Positions 36,499-44,435 of a stretch of DNA of 64,000 bases are shown here, one piece after another (positions within the stretch are counted from its first letter, which is position 1; every line of letters starts with the position of its first letter). The translations under genes and the position numbers were made by a program. The stretch covers positions 496,001 through 560,000 of the forward strand of contig NZ_OBEH01000001.1 of the NCBI RefSeq assembly GCF_900215465.1, given 5' to 3'. The notes under the pieces were generated by a model. That model was given only the letters and a program-made list of their open reading frames with translations. It had not been told where the DNA came from and searched no databases. This DNA comes from Flagellimonas pacifica. GTDB lineage: Bacteria > Bacteroidota > Bacteroidia > Flavobacteriales > Flavobacteriaceae.

Positions 36499-37599
36499 AT
36501 GGACTTTGATTTTCCTCTTAGAAAAATCATTCATGTGGACATGGACGCGTTTTATGCTTCTGTGGAACAACATGACAACCCCGAGTTAAAGGGAAAACCT
36601 GTGGCTGTGGGTGGAGGATCCAAACGGGGTGTTGTTTCCGCTGCCAGTTATGAGGCCAGAAAATTTGGTGTCCGCAGTGCCATGGCCGGATATATTGCGC
36701 GAAGAAATTGCCCTGATTTAATTTTTGTAAAGCCCAGATATGATCGCTATAAAGAAGTCTCCCAACAAGTACGTAGCATCTTTTTTGAATACACCGATCT
36801 TGTTGAACCTCTTTCATTAGATGAAGCTTATTTGGATGTAACCGAAAACAAGAAAGGGAACCCTTCTGCGACACTCATCGCTAAAGAAATCCGTCAAAAA
36901 ATATTGGCCGCTACTGGATTGACCGCCTCTGCGGGAATCTCTATAAACAAATTTATTGCCAAGGTAGCCAGTGATTATAATAAGCCCAATGGACAAAAAA
37001 CCGTTAACCCCGAAGAGGTCATTCAATTTTTGGAGGATCTTGATATCCGAAGGTTTTACGGAGTGGGAAAAGTCACCGCTGAAAAAATGTATAAGCTGGG
37101 TGTTTTTACCGGAAAAGATTTAAAGGAAAAATCCATTGAATTCTTGGACAGCAATTTCGGAAAGAGCGGCAAATATTATTATTATGTGGTTCGTGGCATT
37201 CATAATAGCGAGGTGAAACCTCATCGTATTCCAAAATCTGTTGGAGCTGAACGCACTTTTTTTGAGAATCTAAGCAGTGAAATTTTTATGCTAGAAAAAT
37301 TGGAAAACATAGCCAATGAACTGGAAAGAAGGCTCAAAAAATCCAAAATCTCTGGAAAGACCATCACATTAAAGATTAAATACAGTGATTTTACGCTCCA
37401 GACTCGCAGTAAAACACTTCCATATTACATTGCAGACAAAGAATTGATTTTGGAAACTGCCAAAGAGTTATTGTATCAATCTTCTTTGGAGAATTCGGTA
37501 AGATTGTTAGGTATTTCATTGGCCAACCTCAATACCGAAAAGAAGGAGAAAAAGGAAAAAGAGGAGTCCGTATCTGTACAGTTAAAGTTCGATTTTTGA
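36499..37599 (+). CDS. dinB: DNA polymerase IV (Y family)
   Basis: A translesion polymerase of 366 residues. Palm motifs are IIHVDMDAFYASVE and the catalytic pair in PLSLDEAYLDVT; ASAGISINKFIAKVASDYNK and the HhH GVGKVTAEKMY follow. The little-finger domain is complete. The last residues (SVQLKFDF) form a beta-clamp-binding motif. The ATG at 36499 (MDFDFPLRK) is preferred over an upstream frame start. It is divergent from the CYTH gene. Confidence 0.94.
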   Translation: MDFDFPLRKIIHVDMDAFYASVEQHDNPELKGKPVAVGGGSKRGVVSAASYEARKFGVRSAMAGYIARRNCPDLIFVKPRYDRYKEVSQQVRSIFFEYTDLVEPLSLDEAYLDVTENKKGNPSATLIAKEIRQKILAATGLTASAGISINKFIAKVASDYNKPNGQKTVNPEEVIQFLEDLDIRRFYGVGKVTAEKMYKLGVFTGKDLKEKSIEFLDSNFGKSGKYYYYVVRGIHNSEVKPHRIPKSVGAERTFFENLSSEIFMLEKLENIANELERRLKKSKISGKTITLKIKYSDFTLQTRSKTLPYYIADKELILETAKELLYQSSLENSVRLLGISLANLNTEKKEKKEKEESVSVQLKFDF

Positions 37600-37637
37600 A
37601 AAATTCCTTTTCTACATAACAGAGCCATGCCCAGCAA

Positions 37638-38087
37638 TCATATTTTGTTCATGGAAATGGCAACTGTCCAAACAAAAACTGAAGAGATAAAAATACCTAT
37701 GGTGTTTGCCCAAAATGCTTTCTTCTTTTCAATCCCGAACAAATAAGAGGCTATACTACCCGCATACACTCCTGTTCCTGGTAAAGGAATCATAACGAAG
37801 AACATTAAGCCAAAAAAGCCAAATTTTTCAATTTTCTTGCCCGACCCTGTTTTGGCACGCTTGGCAACGTATATGGCCGATTTTTTATAAAATCGCCATC
37901 TTATAAGGTAACGATTAATGTGCTCCAGAAAAAACATCATCAATGGAAATACTGCAACATTTGCCAAAAAGCATGCCCCAAAGACCAAATAACTATTAAG
38001 GCCTTTCATAATACCATAAGGTATGCCCACTTTGGCTTCCCCAAAAGGAGACAAACTCCAAAGCATAGAAGTCAACAAATCCACCAT
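37638..38087 (-). CDS. Small multidrug export-type membrane protein
   Basis: A 149-residue protein of the COG2426 / Sm_multidrug_ex family with about four hydrophobic segments. The start LWSLSPFGEAKVGIPYGIMK and the motif MIPLPGTGVYAGSIASYLFG are diagnostic of this membrane family, whose name is historical and whose transport function is not established. It is a single gene. Confidence 0.8.
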   Translation of the reverse strand: MVDLLTSMLWSLSPFGEAKVGIPYGIMKGLNSYLVFGACFLANVAVFPLMMFFLEHINRYLIRWRFYKKSAIYVAKRAKTGSGKKIEKFGFFGLMFFVMIPLPGTGVYAGSIASYLFGIEKKKAFWANTIGIFISSVFVWTVAISMNKI

Positions 38088-38208
38088 AGCAATTTTAATC
38101 TGCTAAATTAAGCTAAAACTGCATCGCCAACTAGTTAAAAAAATATTAACCCTTAACTGTGGGAAAAATGTTTTCGAACAATAACCAAACTGAACAGACC
38201 AGTCTTTT

Positions 38209-38216
38209 TATATTTG
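38209..38216 (+). promoter_or_regulatory. -7 element of tetR-like gene, leaderless candidate
   Basis: TATATTTG matches TAnnTTTG and lies 4 nt before the ATG at 38221, again predicting a transcript with little or no leader. Confidence 0.45.
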
Positions 38217-38220
38217 TAGA

Positions 38221-38799
38221 ATGAAAAAAGCCATACTTCGCGAAAAGATAATCAGTACTGCTGGTGAACTGTTTTATTCAAACGGATATAATTCAACTGG
38301 AATTAACGAAATTATTGCAAAGTCTGGAATTGCAAAGGCCACTTTGTATAGTCATTTTAAGTCAAAAGAAGATATCTGTATTGCGTATTTAACCCAGAGA
38401 CATGAAGATTTTCTTACTTCTTTGAAAAACTACATCTCTAAACGCAAGAAGGGTAAAAACCAACTCTTAGCCATTTTTGATTTCTTACAGGATATGTATC
38501 GCGAAAAAAAATTTCATGGCTGTTGGGCTCTTAAGACCTTGGGTGAACTCTCTCCAAAACAAAAAAAGGTTTTGGCTGTAATTCAAAAACAAAAGAAAGA
38601 CCTTCTGTTATATTTAGGAGAAGTTGTGGGCAATAATATCTTGAACGTCTCCAAGGCGGAAACCGAAAAAATATCCGGGGGGATTTATCTTTTGTATGAG
38701 AGTGCCATTACAGAAAGTCATCTTTTCAAAAATGATTGGCCCATTTACATGTCCAGAAGTCTAGCCCCGTCTGTTTTTGCAAATTCAGAATTGGTATGA
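38221..38799 (+). CDS. TetR/AcrR-family transcriptional regulator
   Basis: A 192-residue regulator. The N-terminal helix-turn-helix (about 5-52) reads IISTAGELFYSNGYNSTGIN followed by IAKSGIAKATLYSHFKSKED, a textbook TetR DNA-binding domain. The C-terminal ligand domain has the CWALKTLGELSP context seen in the YxaF/LmrA-like group. Target genes are not evident; the nearest are the cupredoxin/AhpD genes on the other strand. Confidence 0.9.
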   Translation: MKKAILREKIISTAGELFYSNGYNSTGINEIIAKSGIAKATLYSHFKSKEDICIAYLTQRHEDFLTSLKNYISKRKKGKNQLLAIFDFLQDMYREKKFHGCWALKTLGELSPKQKKVLAVIQKQKKDLLLYLGEVVGNNILNVSKAETEKISGGIYLLYESAITESHLFKNDWPIYMSRSLAPSVFANSELV

Positions 38800-38801
38800 A
38801 C

Positions 38802-38834
38802 AAAAAAAGCCCCTTTTAGTAAGGAGCTTTTTTG
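38802..38834. terminator. Bidirectional terminator
   Basis: A stem of A6-AGCCCCTT / AAGGAGCT-T6 with one mismatch and a TTAGT loop lies between the convergent tetR-like and cupredoxin genes. It has T tracts on both strands. Confidence 0.7.
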
Positions 38835-38849
38835 TCGACTATCCCATCT

Positions 38850-39242
38850 TTATTTTACAATCAATGTATTGTCTGTTGATGTTGGATTCAATGGACAGAA
38901 GTAGACATATTCTCCTTTTTCCAATTTTGTGGGTTTTGATGTTTGTGACGCTCCCGTTTTTACAGGTTTTGTTACATAAGCTGTTTGAATGTGATTTTCT
39001 GGCTTGCTCACATCTTTTCCTTTTTTGACCAATACAAAGCCAACATCATGTCCTACTCCATTATTGGTAATGTCAAAAACATAGGTTCCTTCAGAAACGG
39101 TAATTTGTTTTTGGGTAAACTCACCTGCTGTTTGCTCTAATGCAACAGTTTTCACTGTAGCATCCTTCATCATCTTATCCTGTGCGCTTGCGGAAAAAAC
39201 GGTTCCAACGGCCAATACTAAAATTGCAAATACTTTATTCAT
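38850..39242 (-). CDS. Exported cupredoxin-like protein
   Basis: A 130-residue periplasmic protein with a signal peptide ending FSASAQ. The mature part is a plastocyanin/azurin-like beta-barrel: VSEGTYVFDITNNGVGHDVG and GEYVYFCPLNP. Of the usual copper ligands (His, Cys, His, Met) only the first His and the Cys are visible; the loop after Cys reads PLNPTSTDNT with no His or Met. Copper binding is therefore doubtful or atypical. It lies 37 bp downstream of the AhpD-like gene, probably co-transcribed. Confidence 0.8.
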   Translation of the reverse strand: MNKVFAILVLAVGTVFSASAQDKMMKDATVKTVALEQTAGEFTQKQITVSEGTYVFDITNNGVGHDVGFVLVKKGKDVSKPENHIQTAYVTKPVKTGASQTSKPTKLEKGEYVYFCPLNPTSTDNTLIVK

Positions 39243-39279
39243 CTTGTCTTATTTAATTTATTACGATTTATTATTCTTA

Positions 39280-39828
39280 TTAGGCTTCAACGGCTTGTAA
39301 AGGTTGGGCCGCTGGGAAATCAACAGGTATTTCTGTTGTATTGTTGATATAGTTTGAAATGGTCTTATCACCAACCAATAGTATCGTGTCTATCAAGTTT
39401 TCTTTAGTCCATCCAGCAGTAAAGAAATTATCTACAACCTCAGCATTGGTAGCTCCTCTATTTTCTGTGATATTTCTGGCCAATCTTGCCAACGCATCCA
39501 ATTTATTGTCAAAAGATGCCCTACCGGCTCTCAATTCCAATATTTGATCTTCTGTAAAACCATTCATCTTACCAATGGCAGTATGCGCGGATAAACAATA
39601 TAGACAACCATTAACTTCACTTACGGCAAGGTTAACCGCTTCTTTCTCTTTTGCCTTCAAAGATGTTTTTGCATTGGCAAAGTTTAAATAATTGCCCAGT
39701 GCATTTTCTGAATATGCATATGTGGCATAAAGGTTAGGGACAAACCCGACGGCCTTTTCCAAATTGTCAAAAATTGCCTGGTTGGCGCTACTTACTTCTT
39801 CTCTTTTTGGTACATTAAATGTGCTCAT
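39280..39828 (-). CDS. AhpD-like carboxymuconolactone decarboxylase family protein
   Basis: A 182-residue protein of the alkylhydroperoxidase AhpD/CMD fold. The redox motif is CLYCLSAHT (CxxC followed by His), preceded by KEKEAVNLAVSEVNG, which contains the proton-relay Glu. Such proteins reduce peroxides or accept electrons from thiol carriers. Its neighbours are an AraC regulator upstream and a cupredoxin downstream on the same strand, which suggests an oxidative or metal-stress unit. Confidence 0.88.
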   Translation of the reverse strand: MSTFNVPKREEVSSANQAIFDNLEKAVGFVPNLYATYAYSENALGNYLNFANAKTSLKAKEKEAVNLAVSEVNGCLYCLSAHTAIGKMNGFTEDQILELRAGRASFDNKLDALARLARNITENRGATNAEVVDNFFTAGWTKENLIDTILLVGDKTISNYINNTTEIPVDFPAAQPLQAVEA

Positions 39829-39859
39829 AGTTTAAAAATTTTATGTGTTGTTATATGGA

Positions 39860-40020
39860 TTAAAAATTCTTTACAAATGGTTTTTCCGTATCACAATAAA
39901 AATCGTGATGGTGTTTTTGCTCACAATGTGATGCGGGTATGACAGCCTGATCGGCGGATTTCTTTGAAGTCCTAAAAATCTCTATGAGATTAAAAATTGA
40001 TTTTTCTATTGCTTTCATCT
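39860..40020 (-). other. Candidate small gene with a -1 frameshift
   Basis: An ATG at 40020 starts MKAIEKSIFNLIEIFRTSKK, then the frame becomes unlikely and stops after 49 codons. In the -1 frame from the A5 run near 39960 the reading continues as SADQAVIPASHCEQKHHHDF and YCDTEKPFVKNF, ending at TAA 39860-39862. A single extra A, or a -1 slip, would give one 53-residue protein with a His/Cys-rich metal-site-like segment. It lies 31 nt upstream of the AhpD-like gene on the same strand. It may be a recent pseudogene, a recoded gene or a sequence error. Confidence 0.4.
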
Positions 40021-40109
40021 TTACCTTACTTTTAATTACACAGCAAAGATGTGGCGAAAAAGAAGGGTAGTGTTAGCAAGAATTTCCCGATGGCTTGCCC
40101 AAATTTCCC

Positions 40110-40958
40110 TTAGGCGCTTGCAAGAAGGTTTTCTCGGTATTCGGAAGGTGTCATCTGGGTCATTTTTTTAAAGAAACGACTAAAGTGTGCTGGATCATTA
40201 AATCCCAAATCAAAAGCAATTTCCTGATTTTGTTTATCTGTAAAATGAATAAGTCGTTTTGCTTCCAGTCCCAAACGGTCCAATATAATTTGTTGTGGAG
40301 ATTTCTGATTATATATGGAAAACAAATTGGATAGCGTCTTTGGTGATTTGAACAACATTTCTGCATAGTCGCTGACTTTTCTTTTGGTCCTATAATGTAT
40401 GTCCACTAAATAATTGAATTTTCTAATGGTATCTATCTGGTCATTATTCAGTGTTTTTACAATAAGTTGTTCTTTGGCCAAACGTGTGCTCATAATGATT
40501 AATCGTTTTAAGAGCATTTGTAGCATATCTCCTTGAATATTGTCAGGGGTTGAAAATTCTTCAACAAAAACTTCAAACCAAAGGTTGAATTTTCTAGCCT
40601 GTTCTTCTGGGATTGAGATAATAGGTAAATTTTGAGTGCCAAAAAACAAAATTCCATTGCATGATACCTCACTGTCATGATCAGATATACAATAAAACTC
40701 CCTATTAAAAAGTATGGCTGAAAGCGGCAGGTTGGTCTGCGAAAAAGAAACGTTTTGCAGATAGGTAACTGTAACCAATTGATTAGGCTTCAATTTCAGT
40801 TCCATCTCATCAACATTAATGACCAATGGCTCATTGTTTCTGTTCCACAAAAATTTTATGGTGTTGGTAGTTATGGAGAAACGATTGTTATCATTCTTAA
40901 TATCATCCGTTAAGCCTAAAATAGCACCTAACTTTGTATCCTTATATTCGTGTTTCAT
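40110..40958 (-). CDS. AraC-family transcriptional regulator
   Basis: A 282-residue regulator. The N-terminal half is a cupin-like sensor region (VSFSQTNLPLSAILFNREFY). The C-terminal half (about 185-280) carries two helix-turn-helix motifs: VSDYAEMLFKSPKTLSNLFS and EIAFDLGFNDPAHFSRFFKK with MTPSEYR at the end. It lies directly upstream of, and co-directional with, the small ORF, AhpD-like and cupredoxin genes and is the best candidate for their regulator (inference). Confidence 0.9.
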   Translation of the reverse strand: MKHEYKDTKLGAILGLTDDIKNDNNRFSITTNTIKFLWNRNNEPLVINVDEMELKLKPNQLVTVTYLQNVSFSQTNLPLSAILFNREFYCISDHDSEVSCNGILFFGTQNLPIISIPEEQARKFNLWFEVFVEEFSTPDNIQGDMLQMLLKRLIIMSTRLAKEQLIVKTLNNDQIDTIRKFNYLVDIHYRTKRKVSDYAEMLFKSPKTLSNLFSIYNQKSPQQIILDRLGLEAKRLIHFTDKQNQEIAFDLGFNDPAHFSRFFKKMTQMTPSEYRENLLASA

Positions 40959-41131
40959 CCCAATTTCCCTTCTTAAATTGATTGTTCAGGTTGAATTTAT
41001 TAGCAATTAGTCCTTCAATGTTGTTTATACTTACACATGGTGGAAGTCCTTATTTCACATCATTCCTTAAACAAGAATGTTAATTTCTTGACCAAATTTT
41101 ACTAATCATCATACTTTTTATAGTATTGGGT

Positions 41132-41653
41132 ATGGAAAATACCAAATTTTATGACCAAGCTGTAAGTAATTTTTATAGTGATAAAGAAATAAATGGGTAT
41201 CCTATAAGTTCATTGGACATCTATGCGCAGCACTTTGGTAGAGTATGTAAAAATCTACATGACATAAAAAATCTTAACGCTTTGGCTAAAAGGGAAAAGT
41301 GGAAAGGTAGTTTGCCTTTGCGTACGGAAATTCTGGACAAAGAACATATAGTAGTTGTTACCGATGCTGACTTGAATATTGTTTATGCCACCCAAAACAT
41401 GCATCAAATGAACGGGTATATGCCAGATGAGGTTGTAGGCAAAAAACCGAATATGTTTCAGGGTGAAGCGACTTGTAGAAAAACAACTAAACTTGTTTCG
41501 CAAGCAATCAAGAACCGCAAACCTTTTGAGGTAACTTTAGTCAATTACAGAAAAAACGGAACCGTTTACAACTGTAAAATTAAAGGAGTTCCAGTTTTTG
41601 ATATTACTGGAAAAGTTGTCAATTTTATAGCTTTTGAAAAAGAAGTTGCCTAA
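41132..41653 (+). CDS. LOV-like PAS protein lacking the photoactive cysteine
   Basis: A 173-residue protein with a leading helical region and one PAS domain at about 65-172. The PAS closely follows the LOV pattern: VVTDADLNIVYATQNMHQMN, DEVVGKKPNMFQGEATC, NYRKNGTVYNCKIKGVPVFD and FIAFEKEVA. At the LOV motif G-x-N-C-R-F-L-Q the residue in the cysteine position is Pro, and the last-strand Gln is Glu, while two flavin-contacting Asn (NYRK and YNC) are kept. There is no output domain. The start is the ATG at 41132. Confidence 0.82.
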   Translation: MENTKFYDQAVSNFYSDKEINGYPISSLDIYAQHFGRVCKNLHDIKNLNALAKREKWKGSLPLRTEILDKEHIVVVTDADLNIVYATQNMHQMNGYMPDEVVGKKPNMFQGEATCRKTTKLVSQAIKNRKPFEVTLVNYRKNGTVYNCKIKGVPVFDITGKVVNFIAFEKEVA

Positions 41654-41665
41654 CCCTAAATCCTA

Positions 41666-43108
41666 TTAAAAGTTACAGGTTTCAATTTCTGTAACCCGTA
41701 GGGTGTTAACCATACCCTTATCCTTAATGGGCATAGCTGCTAGACTGATGAGCATATCGCCGACATCCAAAAATCCTTTTTTGCATGCAATTTGATTTAC
41801 ATCATCAATAGTTTCATCTGTTGAAACATATTTGTCATAGTAAAAGGCCTTAACCCCCCATAACAAGTTCAACTGCGTTAAAATCCTTGTGTTGGATGTA
41901 AATACAAGAATATGTGCACTGGGTCTCCATGCCGATATCTGAAAAGCTGTATATCCACTATTAGTAAGAGTAGAAATTGCTTTTGCTTGAATTTCATTGG
42001 CCATTGTTGCCGCGTGGTAGCAAACAGATTTGGTAATATATCTTTTGGTACGAATATGTGGAGGTGTTTGTGGAACGCTAATTAAGCTGGAACTTTCAAC
42101 ACTTTCCAAAATACTAGACATTTTTTCTATTACTTGAACAGGATAGTTTCCTACAGAGGTTTCACCAGAAAGCATCACTGCGTCTGCGCCGTCCATTACG
42201 GAATTGGCAACATCATTTACTTCTGCTCTAGTGGGTGTTAGGCTGGTAATCATTGTTTCCATCATTTGGGTAGCAATAATCACTGGAATTCTTGCTTTTT
42301 TGGCACGTAGCACTAACTTTTTTTGGATGAGTGGTACCTCATGGGCCGGAACTTCCACACCTAAATCTCCTCGGGCTACCATTAAACCGTCGCAGTAGGC
42401 TACAATCTTATCAATGTTTTCAACCGCTTCTGGCTTCTCAATTTTGGCAACAATAGGAATCTTATGTTCTGAGTGCTGATTGATTAAGTTCTGTAAATCA
42501 ATGAGATCTTGGCTATGACGAACAAAAGAGAGTGCCATCCAATCCACTTCTTGACCTATGGCAAATATGGCATCCTTGATATCTTTTTCGGTCAGCGCCG
42601 GTAAAGAAATATCTGTATTGGGAAGGTTCACTCCTTTTTTTGATTTTAAAGGACCTCCTTGTATAACAACAGCTTTTACCTCATCTTTCCCATTGGTTGA
42701 TTTTACCTCGAAAATCAATTTTCCATCATCCAATAAAATACGTTCTCCAGGTTTTACATCCTGCGGAAAACTTTGGTAGTTCATATATACCTTTTTGGCA
42801 CTTCCTTCAAAAGGCTCTCCTGTTGCAAAAGCAATTTCATCTCCTGGAGCAACAACGGCTTCTCCGCCCATTACACCAACTCTAAGTTTTGGTCCTTGTA
42901 AATCTGCCAAAATAGAGGTGTTTACCCCTAACTCTTTATTTAGGTCCCGTATCATTTGAATGCGCTCAGCTACATCATCATGAGAGGCATGTGAGAAATT
43001 TATTCTAAAAACATCCACCCCTGCTTTCATCATTTTTGTTAAAACTTCCTTCTTACTGGTGGCTGGGCCCAAAGTGGCCACTATTTTTGTTTTCTTACTG
43101 GTTGGCAT
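41666..43108 (-). CDS. pyk: Pyruvate kinase
   Basis: Catalyses phosphoenolpyruvate plus ADP to pyruvate plus ATP at the end of glycolysis. TKIVATLGPATSKKEVLTKM and MKAGVDVFRINFSHASHDDV open the protein. The active-site signature VAKIEKPEAVENIDKI with MVARGDLGVEV is intact, as is TRAEVNDVANSVMDGADAVM. The length of 480 residues is standard. It follows the IPExxxVDY-family gene with 2 bp between, a conserved flavobacterial arrangement. Confidence 0.96.
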   Translation of the reverse strand: MPTSKKTKIVATLGPATSKKEVLTKMMKAGVDVFRINFSHASHDDVAERIQMIRDLNKELGVNTSILADLQGPKLRVGVMGGEAVVAPGDEIAFATGEPFEGSAKKVYMNYQSFPQDVKPGERILLDDGKLIFEVKSTNGKDEVKAVVIQGGPLKSKKGVNLPNTDISLPALTEKDIKDAIFAIGQEVDWMALSFVRHSQDLIDLQNLINQHSEHKIPIVAKIEKPEAVENIDKIVAYCDGLMVARGDLGVEVPAHEVPLIQKKLVLRAKKARIPVIIATQMMETMITSLTPTRAEVNDVANSVMDGADAVMLSGETSVGNYPVQVIEKMSSILESVESSSLISVPQTPPHIRTKRYITKSVCYHAATMANEIQAKAISTLTNSGYTAFQISAWRPSAHILVFTSNTRILTQLNLLWGVKAFYYDKYVSTDETIDDVNQIACKKGFLDVGDMLISLAAMPIKDKGMVNTLRVTEIETCNF

Positions 43109-43110
43109 TG

Positions 43111-43575
43111 TTAAAAGATTAGGTTTCTTTTTGATTTTAAGGTTTGCGCATCTATTGGATATGCTGTAATAACCTTTGGTATTTTATTTATAGATTTAAC
43201 TTGTTCCTCAAGGGTAATCGTATCCCCTGCATCCACTTTTAAAAAATAATCAACTTCCTTTTGTTCTTTAATCAAATGATCTGTTCTAAAAGAGGTGTTT
43301 TTTTCAAAAAGGCCATCAGAAGGGATATCCACTTCAACTGCACATTTATTGGAAATAAGTGTCCAATAGATATCGTTCATCTCATCATCCCATTCAAATA
43401 CAGAAAAAGAAAGGTTTTGATCAAAAATCAAATCCTTCCCCAGCCTTTTTAGATACAGTCCACAATTGAAATTTATGGCATAACCTATGGCATAATCTTC
43501 CAAATTGCTATGTATTGCGATGAGCTGAAAGTCGTCATCATAAAAGTCTGCTGATATCTTATGTGTTGTCAACAT
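43111..43575 (-). CDS. IPExxxVDY-family protein
   Basis: A 154-residue soluble protein of a Bacteroidota-specific family. The namesake motif is near residue 105; here it reads LIKEQKEVDYFLKVD, so the Pro of IPE is Lys while VDY is kept. Its role is unknown, but it is regularly found between rnc and pyk, as here. It starts 111 bp after the rnc stop and abuts pyk. Confidence 0.82.
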   Translation of the reverse strand: MLTTHKISADFYDDDFQLIAIHSNLEDYAIGYAINFNCGLYLKRLGKDLIFDQNLSFSVFEWDDEMNDIYWTLISNKCAVEVDIPSDGLFEKNTSFRTDHLIKEQKEVDYFLKVDAGDTITLEEQVKSINKIPKVITAYPIDAQTLKSKRNLIF

Positions 43576-43686
43576 GCTCCAAAAGCGAACTGTAAATATA
43601 GTCTTAATCCATTAGCCAGCCTAGTTGAAGTAGTACAATAGCCTTTTAAACATTACGAAAACGTTTGAGTTTACCTTAATTTAAAG

Positions 43687-44424
43687 TTATTGGTTTTCCA
43701 TTTTGCTCTGTAGCGCAAAATAGGCTCTTCTTGATGCTTTTTCTTCGGCCTTCTTTTTGGAAGTGGCCCTCGCTTTGGCCAATATTTTATCCCCTATGGT
43801 AAGTTTAACAGCAAAGTGTTTTAATTCATCATTCCCTGTATCCTCGTAAACTTCATAATTAAATGATTTTTTTTGCTTTTGACACCATTCAATTACCAAG
43901 CTTTTATAACTAATGACCTTTCCTTCTAACTGCTCAATGTCCACATAGGGTTTAATCACTTTTTCATTGATGAATTTTTCGCAATGAGCATAGCCTCGGT
44001 CCAAATAAATGGCTCCCACCAATGCTTCAAACACATTGCCATGGATGTTCTCCCCAAAATGCGATTTTGGAATTCTACTCTCCACATAACGTAAAAGCTC
44101 CAAATCCTTGCCCAGTTCGTTCAAGTGTTTTCTGCTTACAATTTTAGAGCGCATTTTGGTTAGGTACCCTTCGTCTCCCTCAGGAACTTCGTTGTATAGG
44201 TGTTTTGAAATAATGGTGCCAAGCATGGCGTCTCCTAAGAATTCCAATCGTTCATAGTTCATGGGGTTGCCCTCAGCATCTCTTTTGTTCACCGAGCGGT
44301 GCAAGAATGCCTTTTTGTAAATAGCCAAACCTTTAGGTTTGAATCCCAGAATTGTTTTGATGCCCAAAAAAAAATCCCCATCCGATTTTGGATGGGAATT
44401 GAATATTTTGGAGGTTAATTTCAT
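43687..44424 (-). CDS. rnc: Ribonuclease III
   Basis: Double-strand-specific endoribonuclease of 245 residues that processes rRNA and mRNA. The catalytic signature NYERLEFLGDAMLGTIIS is near residue 55, and GNVFEALVGAIYLDRG carries the second acidic residues. The double-stranded RNA-binding domain occupies about 170-240 (DKILAKARATSKKKAEEKAS). It is downstream of fabF with 11 bp between, the usual acpP-fabF-rnc order. Confidence 0.95.
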   Translation of the reverse strand: MKLTSKIFNSHPKSDGDFFLGIKTILGFKPKGLAIYKKAFLHRSVNKRDAEGNPMNYERLEFLGDAMLGTIISKHLYNEVPEGDEGYLTKMRSKIVSRKHLNELGKDLELLRYVESRIPKSHFGENIHGNVFEALVGAIYLDRGYAHCEKFINEKVIKPYVDIEQLEGKVISYKSLVIEWCQKQKKSFNYEVYEDTGNDELKHFAVKLTIGDKILAKARATSKKKAEEKASRRAYFALQSKMENQ

Positions 44425-44435
44425 CTTTTACAAAA

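Noticed and set aside
39860-39950. Independent start for the His-rich frame
   Set aside because: A stop codon precedes it and no ATG, GTG or TTG lies in frame at a plausible place, so it only makes sense with a frameshift.
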